Source of the DNA: Actinomadura sp. NBRC 104425
GTDB lineage: Bacteria > Actinomycetota > Actinomycetes > Streptosporangiales > Streptosporangiaceae
DNA length: 64,000 bases
Direction of reading: 5' to 3'
Assembly: GCF_030269545.1 (NCBI RefSeq)
Contig: NZ_BSTN01000015.1
Location: 62,001-126,000 of the forward strand
Each line of letters begins with the position of its first letter. Position 1 is the first letter of the stretch. The notes below the pieces were generated by a model. That model was not told where the DNA came from. It saw only the letters and a list, made by a program, of their open reading frames with translations, and made no database searches. Both the position numbers and the translations under genes were made by a program. Shown here piece by piece: positions 1 to 7,810 of this stretch.

Positions 1-1188
1 ATGTTCGACCAAGATTCCTGTCTTGAGCGTCTACTCGCCCGGCATGACGACGCCGTCGTGGTGGAGGCGGTGCCCGGCCGCCCCGCCCTGATCCGGCGCG
101 ATGAGCTGCTGGTCGCCCCCCAGGACGCGCCCGCCGTGGCGGATCTCGTGCGCCGCTGGCACGACTCCGGTGAGGACGACTACGGCGTGCACAGGATGCG
201 GCTGCGTCCGGCCGCGCGTGTGGACGTGTGCGAGCTGGCGTTCCAGCTCGCCGGCGACCGCCGCCACCGGGAGCTGGCCGTCGCCCCCAACCACCTGGTG
301 CAGGGCCAGCCCCTGTGGTGGTCGGGCCCCGCCGACCTGGCCCGTCCCACGGGCCCGGTACCCGCGCCCAGGCCGCGTCCGGCCGCCCGGGAGATGACGG
401 TCGCGGTGCTGGACACGGGCCTGTCCCCCCACCCGTGGTACGACGGCGCCGACTGGTACGCCGGGCAGCGCGACGAGGTGGCGGAGGTGCTCGACGCCGA
501 CCTCGACTGCGAGCTGGATGCGCAGGCGGGGCACGGCACGTTCATCACGGGGGTGGTGCTGCGGTACGCGCCGTCGGCCCGCATCCGCGCGGTGCGGGTG
601 CTGGGCGGCGACGGCGTCGGCGACGAGCTGGACGTGGTGCGCGCGCTCGCCCGGCTGGCCGCGTGGGGCCGCGCCGACGTGGTGAACCTGTCGCTGGGGT
701 GCCACACCTTCGACGACCGCCCCTCCCCCGTGCTGTCGCGGGTGCTGGCGCAGCTGCGGTCGGCGCCGCGCCGTCCGGTGGTGGTGGCGTGCGCGGGCAA
801 CACCGGCGGTGAGCGGCCGTTCTGGCCCGCCGCCGCCAAGTCGGTGATCTCGGTGGCCGCGCTGGACACCCGGCGGGGGCGCGCCGACCGCGCGTGGTTC
901 TCCAACTACGGCTGGTGGGTGGACGCGTGCGCGCCCGGCGTGGACATCGCCAGCTGCTTCGTGCGGTTCGGGGAGTTCGACGGCTACGCGCGCTGGAGCG
1001 GCACCTCGTTCGCCGCGCCGGCGGTCGCGGGGATGATCGCCGGGCTGGCCGCCCAGGAGGACGTGCCGGCGGCCGAGGCGGCGCGGCGGGTGCTGGATCC
1101 GGCCCGTGCGCACACGCTGCCCGACCTCGGCGTGGTGGTCGGGCCGTCGGCACGCGACGAGGTCCAGCGTGAGCCCGCGGGCGTCTGA
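1..1188 (+). CDS. S8 family serine peptidase (subtilase)
   Basis: A 395-aa subtilisin-fold endopeptidase. The catalytic triad is visible: Asp138 in AVLDTG, His178 in GHGTF and Ser336 in GTSFAAP, with the oxyanion Asn in ACAGNTGG. The first ~130 residues are an N-terminal region without a recognised family, followed by a Pro/Arg-rich linker. No signal peptide or membrane segment is visible, so the enzyme is probably cytoplasmic, unlike most secreted subtilases. Its 3' end overlaps the GTG start of the sigma-factor gene by 20 bp, so it is the first gene of a four-gene coupled cassette ending in a TPR-CHAT protease. The substrate is unknown; the sigma factor or the 146-aa protein are natural candidates (inference). 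The ORF begins with the first base of the window, so upstream sequence and a possible earlier start cannot be judged. Confidence 0.9.
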   Translation: MFDQDSCLERLLARHDDAVVVEAVPGRPALIRRDELLVAPQDAPAVADLVRRWHDSGEDDYGVHRMRLRPAARVDVCELAFQLAGDRRHRELAVAPNHLVQGQPLWWSGPADLARPTGPVPAPRPRPAAREMTVAVLDTGLSPHPWYDGADWYAGQRDEVAEVLDADLDCELDAQAGHGTFITGVVLRYAPSARIRAVRVLGGDGVGDELDVVRALARLAAWGRADVVNLSLGCHTFDDRPSPVLSRVLAQLRSAPRRPVVVACAGNTGGERPFWPAAAKSVISVAALDTRRGRADRAWFSNYGWWVDACAPGVDIASCFVRFGEFDGYARWSGTSFAAPAVAGMIAGLAAQEDVPAAEAARRVLDPARAHTLPDLGVVVGPSARDEVQREPAGV

Positions 1189-1744
1189 GCGGACGTGCGG
1201 GCCGCCCCGGGCGGAGGCGGCGCCGCCCGAGGAGCTGGTGGGGCGGGCCCGCGGCGGCGACGGCGACGCCTGGGCGGCGCTGACCCGGCGCTACACCGGC
1301 ATGCTGTGGGCCATCGCCCGCTCCCACGGGCTGTCGCAGAGCGACGCGGCGGACGTGGTGCAGACCGCGTGGCTGCGCCTGGTCGAACGTCTCGACGCAC
1401 TGCGCGATCCGCGGCGGGTGGGGGCGTGGCTCGCCGTCACCACGGCTCGCGAGGCCGAACGCGCCCGCCTCCGGTCGGTGCAGTGGCCGCCCGACGGGGC
1501 CGTGCGGCCTGCGGCGGCGGAGCGCACACCGGAGGGCGTGTGGACCGCCAGGGAGCGCCTCCGCCGCGTCGCGGGTGCGCTGGAGGAGCTGCCCGAGCGG
1601 TGCCGGCGACTCCTTCGGCTGTTCGCCGCGTCCCCCAGTTACGCCGACGCGGCGGCGGCCCTGGGGATGCCGGTCGGCAGCATCGGCCCCACCCGTGCGC
1701 GGTGCCTGTCCGCGCTGCGCCAACGCCTCGGAGACGACTTCTGA
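1169..1744 (+). CDS. RNA polymerase sigma factor, sigma-70 family (ECF-like)
   Basis: A 191-aa two-domain sigma factor. Residues ~25-90 carry a region 2 fold (WAALTRRYTGMLWAIAR, then DVVQTAWLRLVERLD) and ~125-190 a region 4 helix-turn-helix (LEELPERCRRLLRLF, then YADAAAALGMPVGSIGPTRARC). Regions 1 and 3 are absent, as in ECF sigma factors. The GTG at 1169 lies inside the end of the subtilase gene and gives the usual length; the reading frame is open further upstream, but only within the subtilase coding region. The 146-aa protein follows 4 bp later. No zinc-type anti-sigma gene lies adjacent, so control may come from the downstream proteins, including the CHAT protease (inference). Confidence 0.85.
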   Translation: MSPRASERTCGPPRAEAAPPEELVGRARGGDGDAWAALTRRYTGMLWAIARSHGLSQSDAADVVQTAWLRLVERLDALRDPRRVGAWLAVTTAREAERARLRSVQWPPDGAVRPAAAERTPEGVWTARERLRRVAGALEELPERCRRLLRLFAASPSYADAAAALGMPVGSIGPTRARCLSALRQRLGDDF

Positions 1745-1748
1745 CGTC

Positions 1749-2189
1749 ATGAACGAGCAGGAGATCCTGGCGGAGATACGGGCCGCCTTCGACGCCATCG
1801 ACCCGCCCCCTCCGCACGTTCTACAGGGGGCGCAGGCCGCGTTCCGGTGGCGCGACCCCGGCGCGCTCCTCGTGGAGCTCGCCGGCGACGCGGCGGTCGG
1901 GCCGCCTGGTCTGCGCCAGGGCGGCGGCCCGCGGCTGCTCAGCTTCACCGGCCACGACGTGGGCGTGGAGATCGAGGTGGTGGAGGAGCCGGAGGGGCGC
2001 CGCCTCGTCGGCCGCCTCCTCCCCCCGGCCACCGCCGCCGTGGTGCTGCGGCACGCACACGGGCAGCTGCGCTCCGGTACCGACATGGCGGGGCAGTTCG
2101 TGGTGGACGGCGTGCCCGGGGGCCCGGTCAGCCTGCTGTTCCGCCTGCCCGACGGCGTGTGCATCGTCACCAGCTGGGTGCTCCTGTGA
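1749..2189 (+). CDS. Conserved small protein between sigma factor and CHAT protease (putative sigma partner)
   Basis: A 146-aa acidic protein. Residues ~1-45 look helical and include an AFRWRDPGALLVEL segment; the rest (~50-146) looks like a beta-rich domain ending in PVSLLFRLPDGVCIVTSWVLL. I recall similar proteins with an FxWR motif between sigma factors and CHAT proteins in other actinomycetes, but cannot verify that here. The arrangement would suit an anti-sigma factor, an adaptor or a proteolytic substrate, and no function is established. It starts 4 bp after the sigma stop. Its TGA overlaps the GTG start of the CHAT gene (GTGA), so translation is coupled on both sides. Confidence 0.7.
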   Translation: MNEQEILAEIRAAFDAIDPPPPHVLQGAQAAFRWRDPGALLVELAGDAAVGPPGLRQGGGPRLLSFTGHDVGVEIEVVEEPEGRRLVGRLLPPATAAVVLRHAHGQLRSGTDMAGQFVVDGVPGGPVSLLFRLPDGVCIVTSWVLL

Positions 2190-4732
2190 ACGACCTGCTG
2201 AAGCTGGCGGCGTCGGAGCCCGCGCGCGCCTACGTGACGGCGCTGGCGGCCGTGCAGACGCACGACGACGCGGCGGCCCGTGTCACGGCGTTACGGGCCG
2301 CCGCGGTCGCCGCCAAGGAGCTGGGGCGGCTGGGCGAGGGCATCGAGCTGCTCACCACCGCGCTGCACACGGCGGTGGGCCTGCCCTACCAGGAGGCGCA
2401 GGTGCGGATGACGCTGGTGGGCCTTTTGGCCGCGCGCGGGGACCTGGCGGGCGCCCTGGACGCCGCCGAACGCGCCGCGCCGCTGCTGGAGGGCACCGAC
2501 GCCGAACGCCTCACCGCCAACCGGGCCTGCGCGCTGGCCAGGGCGGGGCGGCTCGAAGAGGCGCTCGGCGCCATCCCCCTGCTGCGGTCGGGCAGGGACC
2601 CCGCCGCGCTGGCCGGGCTGCTGACGAACCTGGGGCTGGCCCGTGCGCTCAGGGGCGAGTTGGAGGCCGCGCAGGCCGTGCTGTCCGAGGCGGTGGACGT
2701 CGCGTCGCAGACGGGGCTGCGGCACCAGGCGGCCACGGCACGGGTCAACCTGGCGTTCGTCATGTCACGCCGCGGCGACGTGCCGCAGGCCTTGCACCTG
2801 TACGGGGCCGCCGAGGCCGACCTGACGGGCGAGCGCCTGGCGCAGGCGCGGCTCGACCGGGCCGAGACGCTGATCGCCGCGGGGTTGCCCGGTGAGGCCC
2901 GCCCGCTGCTGGACAGGACCCTGGCCGACGTGGCGCGGCGCGGGTACGCCTGCGACGCCGCGGACGGCCTGCTGCTGCTTGCACACGCCGAGCTGGCCGA
3001 CGGGGAGCCGGAGCGGGCCGCCGCCACCGCCGAACGGGCCCGCGCCGCGTTCGCCGCGCAGGAGCGCCCCGGGTGGGCGCTGCCCGCCGAGCACCTGCTG
3101 GTGCGGGCGCGCTGGGCCGGCGGCGACCGGTCCGCGGTGTTCCTGCGCACCGCGGACGCCGCCGCCGACCGCCTCGCGCGGGGAGGCTGGGACGAGGCCG
3201 CCGCCGAGGCGTGGATCATCTCGGCGCGGCTGCGCATGGAGCTGGGGCGTCCGCCGCGCCCCCTGCCCGCGAGGATCGAGTGCGCCCGCACGCGGGGCCC
3301 GGCGGCGCTGCGCGTGGCGGCCTGGCACGCCACCGCGCTGGACCGCTGGGCGCGCGGGGACCGCCGCGGCACGGCCGCGGCCGTGTGGGCGGGGCTGCGG
3401 GTGGTGGCCGAGTACGCCGAGACCATGAGCGCCCTGGATCTGCGCGCGCACGTCGCCGGGCTCGGTGACGAGCTGGCCGCGTTCGGGCTGCGCCTGGCGG
3501 GTTCGGCGCGCGAGCTGCTGCTGGCCGAGGAGCGGCGCCGCGCGGTGGCCCGGCGTCCCGTCGCGGTGCGTCCGCCGCGCGACCCGGCCCGCGCCGCCGC
3601 GTTGGCGGAGCTGCGCGCCGCGAGCGCCGCCCACGCCGCCGCCACGGCGGACGGCTCCCTCACCGCGGACGAGCTCGCCGCGTCGGCCGAACGGCTCTCC
3701 CGGTTGGAGCGGGCCGTGCAGTGCATGGCCCGCGCCGAGGGCCGGTCGGCGCGGACGCCGTGCTGGGATCCGGCGGAGGTGCCGCGGGCGTTGGCTCGGC
3801 TCCCCGACGCCCTCGGCGACCGCGCGCTGCTGGAGCTGGTGCGGATCGACGACGAGCTGCACGCCGTGACCGTCACCGGGGGGCGCAGCCGCCGCCGGCG
3901 GCTCGGCCCCTACGAAAGCGTCGAGCGCGACGTGCACATGGTGCGGTTCGCCCTGCGGCGCCTGGTGATGGCGGACGGCTGGGACGAACCGGCCGAGGCG
4001 GGGCTGGCGCAGGCGGCGCGGCGCATCCAGTCCGCGGTGCTGGAACCGCTGGAACACGCCCTGGGGCAACGCGAGCTGGTCATCGCGCCCACGGCGGTAC
4101 TGCACGGGCTCCCCTGGGCGGTGCTGCCGATGCTCGCGGAGCGGCCGTTCACGGTGGTGCCGTCCGCCGCCGCCTGGCTGCGCGCGCACGGGTCGTCGGG
4201 GGCCCGTGCGCGTCGTGTCGTACTGGTGGCGGGCCCCAGGCTGGAGCACGCCGCGGCGGAGGTGCTGGCGCTGGCCAGGCTCTACCCCGGCGCGACCGTC
4301 ATGACGGGGTCGGCGGCACGCGTGGACGACGTCCGCCGGGCGCTGGACGGGGCCGACCTGACGCACCTGGCCGCGCACGGGTACTTCCGGCGGGGCAACG
4401 CCCTGCTGTCGCACCTGGAGCTGTCCGACGGCCCCCTGATGGGCTACGACCTGCAGGAGCTGGACCGTCCCCCGGCCACGATCGTCCTGTCGGGGTGCGA
4501 CACGGGCCGGTCGGACGCCGGGGACGCGGTGACCGGCCTGGCCGGGGTGCTGCTGGGCGCGGGCACCGCCACCGTGATCGCCAGTGTCGCCCCCGTGGGG
4601 GACCGCGCCGCCCGCGACGCCATGATCGACTTCCATGGGCGGCTGCACCGGGGCCGGCCGCCCGCCTCCGCGCTCGCGGCGGTGCCCCGCACGCCCGGCA
4701 CCGCGGGGTTCCAGTGCTTCGGCGCGGGCTGA
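2186..4732 (+). CDS. TPR-CHAT domain protein (caspase-fold peptidase)
   Basis: An 848-aa protein. Residues ~1-500 are Ala/Leu-rich tandem helical pairs of TPR type; the C-terminal ~220 residues form a CHAT domain, the separase/caspase-like cysteine peptidase fold. The dyad is visible: His731 in HLAAHGYF and Cys771 in VLSGCDTG, 40 residues apart, as is normal for CHAT. The start GTG at 2186 overlaps the stop of the preceding gene; the much longer open frame upstream is antisense-like noise. CHAT proteases with TPR arms are usually activated by a partner bound to the arm. Here the locus partners are a sigma factor, a small protein and a subtilase. Catalytic competence is likely because both residues are present; the substrate is unknown. 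Confidence 0.88.
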   Translation: MNDLLKLAASEPARAYVTALAAVQTHDDAAARVTALRAAAVAAKELGRLGEGIELLTTALHTAVGLPYQEAQVRMTLVGLLAARGDLAGALDAAERAAPLLEGTDAERLTANRACALARAGRLEEALGAIPLLRSGRDPAALAGLLTNLGLARALRGELEAAQAVLSEAVDVASQTGLRHQAATARVNLAFVMSRRGDVPQALHLYGAAEADLTGERLAQARLDRAETLIAAGLPGEARPLLDRTLADVARRGYACDAADGLLLLAHAELADGEPERAAATAERARAAFAAQERPGWALPAEHLLVRARWAGGDRSAVFLRTADAAADRLARGGWDEAAAEAWIISARLRMELGRPPRPLPARIECARTRGPAALRVAAWHATALDRWARGDRRGTAAAVWAGLRVVAEYAETMSALDLRAHVAGLGDELAAFGLRLAGSARELLLAEERRRAVARRPVAVRPPRDPARAAALAELRAASAAHAAATADGSLTADELAASAERLSRLERAVQCMARAEGRSARTPCWDPAEVPRALARLPDALGDRALLELVRIDDELHAVTVTGGRSRRRRLGPYESVERDVHMVRFALRRLVMADGWDEPAEAGLAQAARRIQSAVLEPLEHALGQRELVIAPTAVLHGLPWAVLPMLAERPFTVVPSAAAWLRAHGSSGARARRVVLVAGPRLEHAAAEVLALARLYPGATVMTGSAARVDDVRRALDGADLTHLAAHGYFRRGNALLSHLELSDGPLMGYDLQELDRPPATIVLSGCDTGRSDAGDAVTGLAGVLLGAGTATVIASVAPVGDRAARDAMIDFHGRLHRGRPPASALAAVPRTPGTAGFQCFGAG

Positions 4733-4745
4733 CCGCCGTGCCGGC

Positions 4746-5630
4746 TCAGCTGTCGCCGGTCGCCACCGGGTTGCCGGGGTCGGCGGTCCAGTTGGACCAG
4801 GAGCCGACGTACAGGGCGGCGGGGACGCCCGCCAGGTGCAGCGCGAGAACCTCGTGGGCGGCGGTCACCCCGGAGCCGCAGTAGACGCCGACGTCCACGG
4901 CGTCGGTCGCGCCGAGTTCGCCGAAGCGGTCGCGCAGCACGCCGGGCGGCAGGAACCGTCCGTCCACCCCCACGTTGCCCACGGTGGGGGCGCTGACCGC
5001 GCCGGGGATATGCCCGGCGACGGGGTCGATCGGCTCGTTCTCGCCCCGGTAGCGCTCGGCGGAGCGGGCGTCGAGCAGCACCCCTGCCTTGGCCAGTTCG
5101 GCGGCGCCGGCGGCGTCCAGCATGGGCATCCCGCCGGGCCGGGCGGTGAAGTCGCCGGGGGCGACGTCGGGCGCCTCGGTGGTCACCGGCCGGCCCGCGT
5201 TCACCCAGGCGTGGTAGCCGCCGTCGAGGACGCGCACGCGGGTGTGGCCGAAGTAGCGCAGCGTCCACCACGCCCGTGCCGCGACGGTGGAGTCGGCGTC
5301 GTCGTAGACCACGACGGCGCGGCTCGCGGACACCCCGGCGCGCCGCATCGCCTCCTCGAAGGCGTCCGGTGACGGCAGCGGGTGGCGGCCCTGCGGCCCC
5401 GGCGGCGCGGCCAGGTCGCGGTCCAGGTCGACGAAGACCGCGCCGGGCAGGTGGCCGGCGTCGTAGGCGGCGCGGCCGGGCGGGCCGCCCAGGCGCCAGC
5501 GGACGTCGAGCAGGGTCGGTGGGTCGTGGCGCAGGAGCCGGGCCAGGTCGGCGACGTCGATGAGAGGCTGCACATCGTCAGTCTGACCGCGGTCGCCGTG
5601 ATTTGACAGTGGGGTGTCCACGTTCCTCAT
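4746..5630 (-). CDS. sseA: Sulfurtransferase (two-domain rhodanese)
   Basis: A 294-aa tandem rhodanese protein. The first domain (LLDVRWRLGG to VVVYDDADS) is inactive. The second carries the active-site cysteine in VYCGSGVTAA (Cys251), which takes sulfane sulfur from 3-mercaptopyruvate or thiosulfate. The CGSG(V/T)TA loop favours mercaptopyruvate or a general sulfurtransferase role, but the donor cannot be assigned from sequence alone. The ATG at 5630 overlaps the stop of the upstream phosphatase-fold gene (ATGA). A GTG at 5573, starting MQPLIDVADLARLL, gives 275 aa, closer to the family length, and is equally plausible. It ends 13 bp from the CHAT gene stop, convergently. Confidence 0.88.
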   Translation of the reverse strand: MRNVDTPLSNHGDRGQTDDVQPLIDVADLARLLRHDPPTLLDVRWRLGGPPGRAAYDAGHLPGAVFVDLDRDLAAPPGPQGRHPLPSPDAFEEAMRRAGVSASRAVVVYDDADSTVAARAWWTLRYFGHTRVRVLDGGYHAWVNAGRPVTTEAPDVAPGDFTARPGGMPMLDAAGAAELAKAGVLLDARSAERYRGENEPIDPVAGHIPGAVSAPTVGNVGVDGRFLPPGVLRDRFGELGATDAVDVGVYCGSGVTAAHEVLALHLAGVPAALYVGSWSNWTADPGNPVATGDS

Positions 5631-6754
5631 TCCCGGTGAACGGCCAGCAGCGGCACGAGCTGCTCGGCGGGCGTCAGCGAGCCGTGCATGCCGACCAGGC
5701 TCGACATCAGCGGCTCGGTCTCGCCCGCGACGATCGCCAGTTCGCCGTTCGGGACCGCGACGACGTCGCCGACGCGCGGCAGCACCTGCGGGGCCACCGG
5801 CCCGAACCAGCCCGCTTCCACCGCCTCCTCGCGGGTGACCACCCACGCCCTGCCGGCCAGTGTCTCCCGCCAGGCCGCCAGCACGTCGCCGGCGGCGCCC
5901 GGCAGCGCGTACACGTGCCGCGCGCGCGGCTCGCCGCCCAGCTCGGCCACCCCTTCTCGCAGGGCCGGCACCCGGTCGGCGTCGACGCGCTCGGTCGGGT
6001 TGACCATGCCGTGGTCGGCGGTGATGTACATGGACGTGCCGGGCGGCAGCACGGCGGCCAGGCGTTCGGCGAGCAGGTCGGTGAAGCGCAGCTGCTGCCG
6101 CCAGTGCGGGGAGCCCGCGCCGAAGCGGTGGCCGGTGGAGTCCAGGTCGGAGTGGTAGACGGTCACGTACGCCCGGTCGGCCCCGGCGAGGACCCGCCCC
6201 GCCTCGGCGACGAGCTGGCCGAGCGTGTCGCCGGGCACGTAGTCGGCGCCCCGGGCCGTGGCCAGGCTCAGCCCGCTGCCGCGGTAGGCGCCGGACGCGA
6301 CGTAGCCCGCGGACACGCCCGCCGCCGCGGCCCTCTCGTAGACGGTCGGGCGGGGCTGCACGACGGCCGGGTCGGCGTCCTCGGCGCGCCACCTGAGGCA
6401 CCGCAGCAGCCCGTCCACGCCCGGAACGGCGAACTGGAGGCCGATCAGCCCGTGCTCCCCCGGCGGCAGCCCGGTGCCCAGCGACGCCAGACTGGTGGCG
6501 GTGGTGGCGGGGAACCCTGCGCTCAGGACGCGTCCCCCGACGGCCAGCGACGCCAGGTACGGCGCGTCCGCCTCGTGCGTGCGCAGCAGCTCCCAGCCGA
6601 GGCCGTCGATCAGCAGGACGCAGACGCGCGGCCGCTCCGGGAGGTCCAGCACGTTGGCGGCGCCGGGGACGCCCAGCGCGGCCAGCACGGACGCGGTCAG
6701 GTCGGCCAGCGTCCCCGCGCCGTAGCGCGGCGCCGTCGGCCGCCCGGCCGTCAC
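5627..6754 (-). CDS. Alkaline phosphatase family protein (nucleotide pyrophosphatase/phosphodiesterase)
   Basis: A 375-aa member of the alkaline phosphatase superfamily. Metal and nucleophile motifs are visible: VCVLLIDGLGW near residue 50 (first metal Asp), a Thr-containing TATSLASLG loop where the nucleophile sits, SDLDSTGH and TADHGM. No signal peptide is evident, so it probably acts in the cytoplasm on phosphodiesters; the substrate is unknown. The GTG start at 6754 follows GGGAG by 7 nt. It lies between DUF5998 upstream and the sulfurtransferase downstream, overlapping the latter by 4 bp. I recall the same order in Streptomyces, suggesting a conserved but unexplained module. Confidence 0.85.
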   Translation of the reverse strand: MTAGRPTAPRYGAGTLADLTASVLAALGVPGAANVLDLPERPRVCVLLIDGLGWELLRTHEADAPYLASLAVGGRVLSAGFPATTATSLASLGTGLPPGEHGLIGLQFAVPGVDGLLRCLRWRAEDADPAVVQPRPTVYERAAAAGVSAGYVASGAYRGSGLSLATARGADYVPGDTLGQLVAEAGRVLAGADRAYVTVYHSDLDSTGHRFGAGSPHWRQQLRFTDLLAERLAAVLPPGTSMYITADHGMVNPTERVDADRVPALREGVAELGGEPRARHVYALPGAAGDVLAAWRETLAGRAWVVTREEAVEAGWFGPVAPQVLPRVGDVVAVPNGELAIVAGETEPLMSSLVGMHGSLTPAEQLVPLLAVHRE

Positions 6755-6782
6755 CGCGCGCTCCCGCGCATCCGGGTCGCGG

Positions 6783-7364
6783 TCATCGGGCGGTGGCCTC
6801 CGACAGCGCCTCGGCGAAGGCCAGCACCTGCGTCACCGCGTCGGCGCCGTCGGCGGCCTCGCTGACCCGCAGCGACAGGTCGTCGGCGGTGACGCTGCCG
6901 GTGTAGCCGTGGTCGGCCTCGCAGTTCTCGTCGCCGCAGGTCGCCGGTTCCAGGTCGATGTGCGAGATCGCGCCCCAGCCGATCGTCAGCACGACCTCCG
7001 ACGGCGGCACGCCGGGCACGTAGGAGGCCGGGTCGGGCACCACGCGCGTCACCGCGACGGACTGGACCCGGTCGAGCCGGACGGCCTCGGTGGTGGTGGA
7101 GGCGTGCGGCCGCGGATTCCCCTCGCCGGGCGGGTGCTCGTCGGTGTGGCAGACCAGCAGGCGGGTCGGCGACAGCACCAGCACGGTCACGTGCCGCCGC
7201 ATCTCCATGGCGGGATCGAAGGTCGCCTCGTGGTGCACCACGAAGGCGTCCACCTGCTCAGCGCCGATGGCCGACTCGACCGCGTCCGCCACAAGTGCGG
7301 GGTAGTAGCCGCTGCGCTCGATGGCCGCGCGCAGCCCATGCGCCGTCGCTCGGGTGTCCCTCAT
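6783..7364 (-). CDS. DUF5998 family protein
   Basis: A 193-aa cytoplasmic protein of the actinobacterial DUF5998 family. It starts MRDTRATAHGLRAAIERSGYYP and contains a beta-rich core with VVHHEATFDPAMEMRRHVTV and LTIGWGAISHIDLEPATC, then a pair of closely spaced cysteines (CGDENCEADH) that could bind a metal, and an alpha-helical tail. No enzymatic motif is recognisable. The ATG at 7364 is the family-like start; the long open frame beyond it is a shadow over other genes. It precedes the phosphatase-fold gene by 28 bp and is probably co-transcribed with it. Confidence 0.8.
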   Translation of the reverse strand: MRDTRATAHGLRAAIERSGYYPALVADAVESAIGAEQVDAFVVHHEATFDPAMEMRRHVTVLVLSPTRLLVCHTDEHPPGEGNPRPHASTTTEAVRLDRVQSVAVTRVVPDPASYVPGVPPSEVVLTIGWGAISHIDLEPATCGDENCEADHGYTGSVTADDLSLRVSEAADGADAVTQVLAFAEALSEATAR

Positions 7365-7567
7365 GCCCCCATCCTGCCCTGTCGGGCCGAACCTCGCACG
7401 CCGCGCGGGTGAACACCGGTTGCCACGGTCCCCTCCCGCCGCACGCCCCGCGCGCCGGGCCGTCGCGCCCCGGCCCCCGCCGCCGGCCGATCTCCCGGCG
7501 GGACGGCGCCCGCCAGGACCGGAGCCGTCGCCGGGGTCATCGGGTGCGGCCGGGGTAGGGGTGGGGC

Positions 7568-7771
7568 ATGAGCATGACCGACCCGGTGCCGGGCCCGCCG
7601 CCGGTGCCGCCGCCCCAGCCGCCCGTACCGCCCCCGGAACCGCCGCCCAAACCGCCGGAGCCGCCCCGGCCGCCGCAGCCCGTCCCGGAACCCGAACCTG
7701 AACCGATCCCGCCCATACCGGAACCTGAGCCGGTCCCGCCCGAACCCGGCCCGCCGCCCTACCCGGAGTAA
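7568..7771 (+). CDS. Small proline-rich protein
   Basis: A 67-aa ORF of which more than half is proline, in PPxP and PEPEP blocks, ending PPPYPE. The ATG at 7568 follows a G-rich stretch (GGGGTAGGGGTGGGGC) that can act as ribosome binding site. No signal peptide or membrane segment is present. Such polyproline runs stall ribosomes and would depend on elongation factor P. It stands alone between divergent DUF5998 and the convergent acetyltransferase gene. A proline-biased ORF can arise by chance in GC-rich DNA, but a clean start, the coherent Pro/Glu pattern and the stop directly after it make a real gene moderately likely. Function unknown. Confidence 0.45.
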   Translation: MSMTDPVPGPPPVPPPQPPVPPPEPPPKPPEPPRPPQPVPEPEPEPIPPIPEPEPVPPEPGPPPYPE

Positions 7772-7810
7772 GCCGCCCCCGGCCGCACCCCGGTCCCCCC
7801 GAGGGGGCGC

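Noticed and set aside
545..2263. Long minus-strand frame (572 aa) over the subtilase/sigma cassette
   Set aside because: Arg/Ala/Pro-rich antisense translation with no domain; a shadow of GC-rich coding DNA.
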